7,186 nucleotides of DNA from Solirubrobacteraceae bacterium (GTDB lineage Bacteria > Actinomycetota > Thermoleophilia > Solirubrobacterales > Solirubrobacteraceae). This document shows, piece by piece, positions 1 to 7,186 of the stretch. The position numbers and the translations under genes are program-made. The stretch covers positions 1 through 7,186 of the forward strand of contig JAICJK010000117.1 in NCBI GenBank assembly GCA_025928415.1, read 5' to 3'. Positions within the stretch are counted from its first letter, which is position 1; the number at the start of each line of letters is the position of its first letter. The notes below the pieces were generated by a model. It worked only from the letters and a program-made list of their open reading frames with translations. It did not search any database and was not told the origin of the DNA.

Positions 1-126
1 GCGGTGGGCGACGGCGCGCCCGCGCACGTCGAGCAGGCCGCCGCGGCGCTCGCCGCGCTCCTGCCGGGCGCCCGGCGCGTGGCTGGGGCGGGGCTCGTCG
101 CCGCCGCGCTGGCGCTGTCCTCGTAG
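1..126 (+). CDS. C-terminal end of an unidentified protein (5' end outside window)
   Basis: Reading frame 1 is open from the left edge to a TAG at 124-126, giving the last 41 residues of a protein. Third positions are almost all G/C except at GCT and the stop, as expected for a real gene here. The fragment starts AVGDGAPAHVEQAAAAL, continues ALLPGARRV and ends in an Ala/Leu-rich tail. The pattern 'GD....H...AAALAALLPGARRV' resembles the C-terminal region of alpha/beta hydrolases, in which a Leu-Pro-x-Ala-Arg strand precedes the catalytic His loop. The usual GxGH is not present (it reads AGAGL), and the tail is shorter than in that family, so the assignment is only a hint. It ends 11 bp before the next start and is probably in the same transcription unit. 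Confidence 0.6.
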   Translation, partial: AVGDGAPAHVEQAAAALAALLPGARRVAGAGLVAAALALSS

Positions 127-137
127 ACTCCGCATCC

Positions 138-344
138 GTGCCGCCGTCCCCCACGCAGCTCGCCTGGCGCGGGCGCATCGAGGCCGCCCTCCGCGTCGCG
201 GAGCCGGCCCTGGACGCCCTGCTGGCCGTGGGCGACCGGGTCTCCCGCGTCCTCGAGCCGGGCGACGCGGACGCCCCGCCGCCCGCCCGGCGGATCGACG
301 TCCCCGGCACGCCGCGCCGCGTCGGCCCGCCCGGCGGGCGCTAG
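138..344 (+). CDS. Small hypothetical protein, 68 aa
   Basis: I do not recognise this protein. It begins with GTG at 138, only 11 bp after the upstream stop, and ends with TAG at 342-344. Every sense codon in the frame ends in G or C, which is strong evidence that it is coding. The N-terminal half (about residues 6-41) is predicted amphipathic helix, with alternating Leu/Ala/Val and Arg/Glu/Asp. The C-terminal third is rich in Pro, Arg and Gly and probably disordered. There is no signal peptide, Cys or transmembrane segment. No good Shine-Dalgarno sequence precedes the GTG, so translation may depend on coupling to the upstream gene. Its stop overlaps the next gene's GTG by one base (TAGTG), which implies coupled expression with the membrane protein that follows. 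A soluble partner of that protein is possible but unproven. Confidence 0.6.
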   Translation: MPPSPTQLAWRGRIEAALRVAEPALDALLAVGDRVSRVLEPGDADAPPPARRIDVPGTPRRVGPPGGR

Positions 345-1294
345 TGCCGATGGCCGCGCCCACCGCTCCGCCCGTCGAGGAGACGCTGGCCTGGGAGGCC
401 GCGCAGCGCACGCGCGCGGCGATCGCCGCCCTGCTCGCCGGCGTGCTGACGCTGCTCGGCAACGCGCTGCAGTCCGGGGTCTACTCGGACCTGCCGAAGG
501 TCTACGCGGTCGACGCGCTGCGCGACGCGGCGGGCCTGCCGATCCCCGGTGGCCAGGGCCTGCGCACGGCGCAGATCCGCTTCCTGGACGACAAGGGCAC
601 CGAGCTGCTGCTCACGGGAGTCCTCATCGCCGTCGGCGCCCTGCTGGTGGCGCCCGCGCTGGGCTACCTGTTCCGCGCGACGCGGGCTCGCCGCCCGACG
701 CTGCCGCAGATGGCGCTCTGGGCGGTCCTGCTCGGCCCGCTGCTGGTGGCGATCGGCGGCCTGGTCGCGCAGGTCACGCTCGTGGTGCAGGCCCACCAGT
801 TCGCCGGTGGCCACGACTTCTCGAGCCAGGCGGCGCGCGACGCGCTGGGCGGCGGCGCGCTGCTCGCGGGCCAGCTCGCCCGCCAGCTCGGCATCCTGGC
901 CATGGCGCTGGGGTTCGTGCTGGTCTCGCTGCACGCGATGCGCGCCGGGCTGCTCACGCGCTTCATGGGCATCCTCGGGATCCTGGCCGGCGTGCTGTTC
1001 GTGCTGCCGCTCGGGTCCTCCCTGCCGATCGTGCAGTCCTTCTGGCTCATCGCGCTGGGGCCGCTGCTCCTCGGCCGCTGGCCCAGCGGCGTCCCGCCGG
1101 CGTGGACGAGCGGGGAGGCGATGCCCTGGCCCAGCCAGCAGGAGCTGCGCGAGCAACGCCAGGCCGCCGCCGGCGGTGGTGGCGACGAGGGGTCCGCTGG
1201 AGCCGCGGAGCCGCAGCAGGACCGCGCCGGGCGGCCCGCCGCGGCGCTCGGAAGCGCCTCCGCCTCGAAGAAGCGCAAGCGCAAGCGGCGCTGA
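344..1294 (+). CDS. Six-helix integral membrane protein of unknown function with polybasic C-terminal tail
   Basis: A 316-aa protein read from GTG 344, which overlaps the previous stop by one base. ATG at 350 (third codon) is an alternative start. About six hydrophobic helices are visible, at residues 25-43, 87-110, 122-148, 172-198, 206-224 and 230-245. A roughly 40-residue polar loop (44-86) follows helix 1. After helix 6 comes a tail of about 70 residues. It contains a Gln/Glu/Arg segment (264-273), a Gly/Ala/Glu/Gln low-complexity stretch, and the terminal sequence KKRKRKRR. The basic end predicts a cytoplasmic C-terminus by the positive-inside rule. I see no transport or catalytic motif, and I cannot name a family. 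The arrangement suggests co-expression with the 68-aa gene. A 163-bp gap follows before the acetate operon, so it is probably a separate unit from acs. Confidence 0.75.
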   Translation: MPMAAPTAPPVEETLAWEAAQRTRAAIAALLAGVLTLLGNALQSGVYSDLPKVYAVDALRDAAGLPIPGGQGLRTAQIRFLDDKGTELLLTGVLIAVGALLVAPALGYLFRATRARRPTLPQMALWAVLLGPLLVAIGGLVAQVTLVVQAHQFAGGHDFSSQAARDALGGGALLAGQLARQLGILAMALGFVLVSLHAMRAGLLTRFMGILGILAGVLFVLPLGSSLPIVQSFWLIALGPLLLGRWPSGVPPAWTSGEAMPWPSQQELREQRQAAAGGGGDEGSAGAAEPQQDRAGRPAAALGSASASKKRKRKRR

Positions 1295-1352
1295 GACCCG
1301 CGTCCGGAACGGCGCGTGCGGATCTCGGACAGCCGCGACGGCGGGACGCGGT

Positions 1353-1380
1353 TTGAATGCGCACCGCGGGCGGGAAGAAT
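1353..1380 (+). promoter_or_regulatory. Candidate sigma-70-type promoter for the acetate operon
   Basis: In the gap before the transporter, TTGAAT (1353-1358) and AAGAAT (1375-1380) are separated by 16 bp. They match the -35 and -10 consensus at four of six positions each. This is the most A/T-rich patch in the gap and would give a leader of roughly 70 nt. The match is weak and has no experimental support. Confidence 0.3.
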
Positions 1381-1408
1381 GGTCCCATCCAGTGATCAGG
1401 CCCGCCCG
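1367..1408. repeat. GC-rich inverted repeat in the leader of the acetate operon
   Basis: CGGGCGGG (1367-1374) is matched perfectly by its reverse complement CCCGCCCG (1401-1408), with a 26-bp spacer that is less GC-rich than its surroundings. The left arm touches the candidate -10 box. It could be an operator or an RNA hairpin in the leader. Arms made only of G and C arise easily by chance in DNA of this composition. Confidence 0.3.
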
Positions 1409-1441
1409 GCCGCCTTCCCTCGGTGACCTCGCGGACCCTTG

Positions 1442-1450
1442 GGAGAGGAG
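1442..1450 (+). promoter_or_regulatory. Ribosome binding site of the acetate transporter gene
   Basis: GGAGAGGAG ends 7 nt before ATG 1458. This spacing picks ATG 1458 over the adjacent in-frame GTG at 1455 and over the long open frame extending upstream. Confidence 0.7.
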
Positions 1451-1457
1451 ACCTGTG

Positions 1458-2130
1458 ATGGATGCCCCCCTGTCGGCCCCGCTGGGGTCGCGCGAGCCCA
1501 CCGCCGGCGAGACCGCGCGCGAGGCTCAGTTCACCCCGATCAGCATCGCCGACCCCGGCCCGCTGGGCCTCGCCGGGTTCGCGATGACGACGTTCGTCCT
1601 GAGCATGTTCAACGCGGACCTCGTGTCCAAGGGCGGCGAGGCCGTCGTGCTCGGCCTGGCCCTGGCCTACGGCGGCCTGGCGCAGCTCCTGGCGGGGATG
1701 TGGGAGTTCCGCAAGGGCAACACGTTCGGTGCGGTGGCGTTCACGTCCTACGGCGCCTTCTGGCTCAGCTTCTGGGCGCTCGACGTGTTCTACGCCAAGG
1801 ACATCGCGGCGGCCGACGCCGGTCATGCGATCGGCCTGTACCTGATCGCGTGGGGGATCTTCACGCTCTACATGACCGTGGCCTCGCTGCGCACCACGGC
1901 GGCGATCTTCACCGTGCTCGCGCTGCTGACCATCACCTACTTCCTGCTCGGGATCGGCAATGCCGGCGCGCACACCACGATCATCAAGATCGGCGGCTGG
2001 GCCGGGCTGGTCACGGCGGCCGCCGCGTGGTACGCCTCGTTCGCCGCGGTCACGAACTCGACCTTCGGTCGCGTCGTGCTGCCCGTGATGCCGTTGAACG
2101 CCCCGCAGACCGAGGAGAGGACGATCCGAG

Positions 2131-2141
<11 letters not shown>
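1458..2141 (+). CDS. Acetate uptake transporter, GPR1/FUN34/YaaH (SatP) family
   Basis: A 227-aa inner-membrane protein of the AceTr family, which imports acetate (and in some members succinate) with protons. Six hydrophobic helices are visible, at about residues 36-53, 60-80, 90-110, 122-142, 147-166 and 177-198, as expected for the family. Family landmarks are the N-terminal signature before helix 1, here DPGPLGL (32-38) where the classical form is NPAPLGL, then MWEFRKGNTFGA (81-92) and FTSYGAFWLSF (95-105). A polar tail of about 28 residues before the signature is cytoplasmic in known members. ATG 1458 is chosen for its GAGGAG site 7 nt upstream; GTG 1455 would add one residue. The last 11 bp overlap the start of acs, so the pair form an acetate import and activation operon. 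Family assignment is firm; substrate range is inferred from the partner. Confidence 0.93.
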
Positions 2142-4113
<1,972 letters not shown>

Positions 4114-4146
4114 GCGGAGACCGGCTGCAGGCCGAGGCGGGCAGGT

Positions 4147-4170
4147 GGGCGGGCGCCCCGGCGCCCGCCC
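4147..4170. terminator. Hairpin between convergent genes, probable bidirectional terminator
   Basis: GGGCGGGCGC (4147-4156) pairs perfectly with GCGCCCGCCC (4161-4170) around a four-base loop, a 10-bp all-GC stem. It lies 33 bp after the acs stop and 16 bp beyond the stop of the leftward gene, where a terminator serving both would sit. No T-run follows on either strand, so it is not a classical intrinsic terminator; such hairpins are common in high-GC actinomycetes. Confidence 0.6.
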
Positions 4171-4186
4171 CGGCCGTGATCCCGTC

Positions 4187-5968
4187 TCAGCCGGCCAGCG
4201 CGCCCTCGCGCCCGAGGATGCGCCGCAGGATCGCGATCGACGAGGCGTAGGTGGAGTCCATGCCGTGGTAGCTCAGGCCGCGGGCGCCGAGCGTGCGCGC
4301 CTGCGTGTACGGCGTGTCGGACGCATAGTGGATCATCCCGAAGTCGATCGGCAGCTTGGAGAAGTTCACCGCCTCGCCGACGGGGTAGCGGTCGGCGTCG
4401 GCGATCTCGTACACCGCGCTGCAGTACGGGCCGGCCTCCATCTCGACGACCGTGAACGCCTCCCGGTAGTAGAAGTCCAGGTAGGCCCGGTTCTGCAGGA
4501 ACGTCGACTTCACCGTGACCGCGCGCTGGTTGTCCAGCCCGGTGCCGAAGCGCAGGTAGGGCGTGATGTCCTCCACCCCGAACGCGTTGTCGAGCCAGTA
4601 CGTCGTCCCCGAGTGCTCGTCGAAGACGACGCTGGAGATCATCACGTCGCCCACGTCGGCGTTCAGCGTGGCCGCCTTGCCCAGGACGTAGAGCCCGGCG
4701 AGCGTGTCGCGGTCCTCGGTGATCTCGCGCAGGATGTTGTAGGCGGCCAGGCCGAGCGGGTAGTCGACGTTGACGAGCACCGCGCGGCTGGCGCGCAGGC
4801 GGTCGGCGTCGACGGTGCCCAGCCGCGCGTCGAAGCGCGCGGGGTCCAGCCGGGCGAGCGGGATGACCTGCGCGGCGACGCGCAGCGCGGTGGTCGAGCC
4901 GAGGTGGGCGATGCCCACGCCGCCCTCGGCCGCGCGCCGCTGGGCGGACTCGTCGGGGCGCGCGGTGTGGAACTCGCGGGCGACGAAGTAGAGGAAGTTG
5001 TCCCAGCTGCCGGGGGTGCGCTCCTCCCGGAAGGCGCGCAGCTCGTCGCGCAGCTCGATCGGGCCCTCGTGCTCGACCCAGGCCACGAGGTCGGCCTCGC
5101 GGGCGCGCGCCTCGCCGGTGACGAGGTTGACCAGCGAGTGGGTGTTCGAGGACGCCACGTACAGCGGCCCGTCGCCGAGCCCCGAGTCGTCGAGCGCGCG
5201 GCTGACCGGCGCCCACCAGCGGCGGGTCATCCGGGCGTAGCCCACCGCGCTGCCGCCGAGCATCCGCACCCGCAGCGACAGCGGGTGCTCGGCCACCAGG
5301 CCCAGCCGGGCGGCGAACGCCGTGCCCCACGCCTCCTGCAGCCGCAGCCAGTCCGCCGGCGCGCCGCCGAGGTGGCGCGCGCAGTCCTCGGCGCCCGGGG
5401 TCTGGTGCGCCCGCGGCCAGCCCACGGTCCGCAGCCGCCGCGCGAGCTTGTTCCACTCGATCTGGAAGGCGACGAGGGTCGGGATCAGGTCGTCGAGGTC
5501 CGACGTGCTGGACAGCAGCGCCGCCCAGACGCCGTCGGGGCCCTCGAACCAGCGCCGCCGGCGCGCGGGGGCCTCGGCCACCGTCCACTCCTCCAGCGGG
5601 CCGACGCCCGCGCGGGCGAACGCCTCGGCCTCCTGGCCCATGACGATCACGCGGCCGTCCTGCAGGCCCGGGGGCAGCCGCTGCGTGGCGTACAGAAAGG
5701 CCCCGAGGTCGAGCTCGTCCGCGGCGGCCAGCGGGTGCAGCGAGGAGCCCATCGCGCGGTGCGAGGACTCCAGCACGCGGAGCTTGGTCTCCCCGCTGGA
5801 CCGCAGCAGCGTCGAGTACGTGCGCTGGTAGAGCTCCACCTCCTCCGAGGCGGCCGCGACGACGTCGCGCGGCGAAGGCTCGAAGGACGGGCGGGACAGG
5901 GGCAAGTGGACATCGTGCCATGTCGGGGCGACACTCAGATGCGTCCCACGAAGAGGAGAGCCGAGCAT
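4187..5968 (-). CDS. Uncharacterised protein with C-terminal nucleoside phosphorylase/AMP nucleosidase-like domain
   Basis: Up to 593 aa, likely cytoplasmic. I do not recognise residues 1-390; conserved-looking segments are GGSAVGYARMTRRWW (238-252), SSNTHSLVNLVTG (273-285) and GSWDNFLYF (320-328). Residues about 395-588 carry PNP-fold landmarks in order: strand and loop VLVNVDYPLGLAAYN (397-411), LGKAATLNADVGDVMI (429-444), AVTVKSTFLQN (483-493), VVEMEAGPY (507-515) with the EME substrate motif, and HYASDTP (547-553) with the position of the catalytic Asp (D551). These line up by eye with E. coli AMP nucleosidase (LVNIGVGPSNA, IGHCGGL...GD, IDMES, CVSDKP). The phosphate-site arginines are not obvious, so it may be a nucleosidase or a non-enzymatic nucleotide sensor. 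The layout recalls the unknown-function family DUF6909, named from memory. The start is unsure: ATG 5968 overlaps the divergent gene's ATG and lacks an RBS; TTG 5905 is an alternative. Confidence 0.85.
   Translation of the reverse strand: MLGSPLRGTHLSVAPTWHDVHLPLSRPSFEPSPRDVVAAASEEVELYQRTYSTLLRSSGETKLRVLESSHRAMGSSLHPLAAADELDLGAFLYATQRLPPGLQDGRVIVMGQEAEAFARAGVGPLEEWTVAEAPARRRRWFEGPDGVWAALLSSTSDLDDLIPTLVAFQIEWNKLARRLRTVGWPRAHQTPGAEDCARHLGGAPADWLRLQEAWGTAFAARLGLVAEHPLSLRVRMLGGSAVGYARMTRRWWAPVSRALDDSGLGDGPLYVASSNTHSLVNLVTGEARAREADLVAWVEHEGPIELRDELRAFREERTPGSWDNFLYFVAREFHTARPDESAQRRAAEGGVGIAHLGSTTALRVAAQVIPLARLDPARFDARLGTVDADRLRASRAVLVNVDYPLGLAAYNILREITEDRDTLAGLYVLGKAATLNADVGDVMISSVVFDEHSGTTYWLDNAFGVEDITPYLRFGTGLDNQRAVTVKSTFLQNRAYLDFYYREAFTVVEMEAGPYCSAVYEIADADRYPVGEAVNFSKLPIDFGMIHYASDTPYTQARTLGARGLSYHGMDSTYASSIAILRRILGREGALAG
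5907..5935 (+). promoter_or_regulatory. Weak candidate promoter for the second acyl-CoA synthetase gene
   Basis: TGGACA (5907-5912) matches the -35 consensus at five of six positions. The best -10 at 17-bp spacing is GACACT (5930-5935), which matches only three of six but keeps A2 and T6. It lies upstream of the rightward gene's ribosome binding site. If the leftward gene starts at ATG 5968 the element is inside that gene. Confidence 0.22.
5909..5924. repeat. Short inverted repeat, possible operator between divergent genes
   Basis: GACAT (5909-5913) and ATGTC (5920-5924) are perfect 5-bp arms around a 6-bp spacer. The element overlaps the candidate -35 box of the rightward gene and lies just upstream of the alternative TTG start of the leftward gene. 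That is where a shared regulator would bind, but arms this short can occur by chance. Confidence 0.25.
5953..5958 (+). promoter_or_regulatory. Ribosome binding site fixing the start of the second acyl-CoA synthetase
   Basis: GAGGAG ends 8 nt before ATG 5967, an ideal distance. It supports 5967 as the true start and implies that a transcribed leader covers the first codons of the leftward reading frame if that frame starts at 5968. Confidence 0.7.
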
Positions 5969-7186
5969 GGCGATCAGCCCGACCGACGTCCGGTCCTACG
6001 AGGAGGCGGTCGCGACGCACCGCTGGGAGGTGCCGGAGCGCTACAACATCGCCCAGGACGTCTGCGACAAGCACCCGCGCGACAAGCTGGCGATGATCCA
6101 CGAGCGTCACGACGGCGTGCGGCGCGAGGTGGCGTGGGGCGAGTTGCAGGACCTGGCCGACCGGGCCGCGCACGTGTTGCGCGACGCGGGCGTGCAGCGG
6201 GGCGACCGCGTGGCGGTCGTGCTGCCGCCGACCCCGGAGACCGCGGCGATCTTCTTCGGCACCTGGAAGCTCGGCGCGCTGCTGCTGTCGATGTCGGTGC
6301 TCTACGGCGACGAGGGCATCCGCCACCGGCTCGGCGACTCCGAGCCGCGCGTCCTGGTCACCGACGCGGCCAACGCCTCCCGCTTCGAGGCCGGCGGCCC
6401 CTACCGGCTGCTGGTCCTGGACGAGGACCTGCTGGCCGGCGCGCCGGGCGAGCACGTGACCACCGACACGGCGGCCGACGACCCGGCGCAGCTCTACTAC
6501 ACCTCGGGCACCACGGGGCTGGCCAAGGGCATCGTCCACGCCCACCGCTACCTGCTCGCCCACGAGGAGTTCGCCTACTGCCACCAGGTCGGCGACGGCG
6601 ACCGCTTCCACGGCATGGGCGAGTGGGCGTGGGCGGCCGGCATCGCCCCGCTGCTGGGGCCGTGGCGCCTGGGCGCGGTGCAGTGCGTGCTGCAGCGCCA
6701 GGGCGGCTTCGACGCGGCGCAGCAGCTCGGCTTCCTCTCGCGCAACGAGGTGACCCACGTCTTCACGACGCCGACCGCGATGCGCTCGATGATGTCGATC
6801 GCCGACGCCGGCACGCGCTTCCCGCAGCGCTTCCACGTGGTGTGCAGCGCGGGGGAGCCGCTGAACCCGGAGGCGATCCGCTGGTTCCGCGAGCAGTACG
6901 GGGTCACGGTGCTCGACTACTACGGGCTGACCGAGAGCTACCCGCTGTGCGCGAACTTCCCGTGGATGGAGGTCCGGGAGGGCTCGATGGGGCGCCCGAT
7001 GCCGGGCTGGGACGTGCAGATCCTCGACGAGGACGAGCGGCCGGTGGCGCAGGGCGAGCGCGGCGAGATCTGCCTGCGCGCGCGCTCCAACCCGCACTAC
7101 CCCCTCGGATACTGGCGCAACGACGCGGCGGCGCGGGAGACCTTCGGCGGCGAGTGGTTCCACACCAAGGACGCCGCCTCGCAGGA
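5967..7186 (+). CDS. AMP-forming acyl-CoA synthetase, medium-chain/aryl acid type (3' end outside window)
   Basis: ATG 5967 opens a frame that runs off the right edge after 406 codons; about 100-150 residues, including the mobile C-terminal domain, should be missing. It belongs to the ANL adenylate-forming superfamily and should activate a carboxylic acid to acyl-AMP and then acyl-CoA. Visible motifs are the P-loop YTSGTTGLAKG (178-188), a GMGEWAWAAGIAPLLG segment matching the acid-pocket region, TTPTAMRSMM, SAGEPLNPEA, and YYGLTESYP (318-326). The ATP-ribose Asp region reads WFHTKDAAS, with D402 kept but Lys in place of the usual Gly of TGD. It lacks the Acs-type N-terminal domain and the WWQTETGG motif. 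Its pattern is closer to medium-chain or benzoate-type ligases (ACSM-like, COG0365) than to acetate enzymes. The exact substrate cannot be told. It is divergent from the nucleoside phosphorylase-like gene. Confidence 0.93.
   Translation, partial: MAISPTDVRSYEEAVATHRWEVPERYNIAQDVCDKHPRDKLAMIHERHDGVRREVAWGELQDLADRAAHVLRDAGVQRGDRVAVVLPPTPETAAIFFGTWKLGALLLSMSVLYGDEGIRHRLGDSEPRVLVTDAANASRFEAGGPYRLLVLDEDLLAGAPGEHVTTDTAADDPAQLYYTSGTTGLAKGIVHAHRYLLAHEEFAYCHQVGDGDRFHGMGEWAWAAGIAPLLGPWRLGAVQCVLQRQGGFDAAQQLGFLSRNEVTHVFTTPTAMRSMMSIADAGTRFPQRFHVVCSAGEPLNPEAIRWFREQYGVTVLDYYGLTESYPLCANFPWMEVREGSMGRPMPGWDVQILDEDERPVAQGERGEICLRARSNPHYPLGYWRNDAAARETFGGEWFHTKDAASQ

Noticed and set aside
1393..1398. TGATCA palindrome in the acetate operon leader
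   Set aside because: A 6-bp palindrome with no symmetric extension is expected by chance and was not called as a regulator site.
549..1457. Upstream extension of the transporter reading frame
   Set aside because: The frame is open but Arg/Ser/Cys-rich and out of frame with the membrane protein gene. The RBS at 1442-1450 and the family's usual length place the start at 1458.
341..1501. Minus-strand frame opposite the membrane protein
   Set aside because: It is extremely rich in Arg, Gln and Gly with no recognisable domain, while the opposite strand encodes clear transmembrane helices.
4114..4186. Possible small RNA or attachment site in the convergent gap
   Set aside because: Only the hairpin at 4147-4170 stands out; no tRNA-like fold, direct repeats or promoter are visible.

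Overview
The window is very GC-rich, and third codon positions in its genes are almost always G or C. Gene content (an acetate transporter with an AMP-forming acetyl-CoA synthetase, short GAGGAG-type ribosome binding sites, GTG starts, an Arg/Lys-rich tail on a membrane protein) fits a high-GC actinomycete. The overall style suggests Thermoleophilia/Solirubrobacterales, but that placement is an inference from protein style and not from a marker gene.

Left part (1-1294): the last 41 codons of a gene entering from the left edge, then a 68-codon unknown gene that overlaps by one base (TAGTG) with a roughly 316-aa six-helix membrane protein of unknown function. All three point right and are tightly packed.

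Middle part (1295-4113): a 163-bp leader with a possible promoter and a GC-rich inverted repeat, then a two-gene acetate assimilation operon. It holds a GPR1/FUN34/YaaH-type acetate uptake transporter (1458-2141) and acetyl-CoA synthetase acs (2131-4113). The acs start codon lies inside the last codons of the transporter, so import and activation of acetate should be co-translated. A perfect 10-bp hairpin follows acs and sits between convergent genes.

Right part (4187-7186): a leftward gene for a 593-aa (or slightly shorter) protein. Its N-terminal two thirds I do not recognise. Its C-terminal ~195 residues carry, in the right order, the landmarks of the purine nucleoside phosphorylase / AMP nucleosidase fold (glycine-rich first loop, G-x-x-x-x-L...GD segment, EME substrate motif, SD catalytic motif). 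Divergent from it, and cut by the right edge, is a second AMP-forming acyl-CoA synthetase of the medium-chain/aryl-acid type. The annotated start codons of these two divergent genes overlap within a single CATG.

The most interesting point is a large uncharacterised protein with a diverged nucleoside-phosphorylase-like domain between two enzymes that release AMP. A role in adenine nucleotide handling linked to acyl-CoA synthesis is a testable guess, not a conclusion. No mobile elements, CRISPR arrays, tRNA or rRNA genes are visible.
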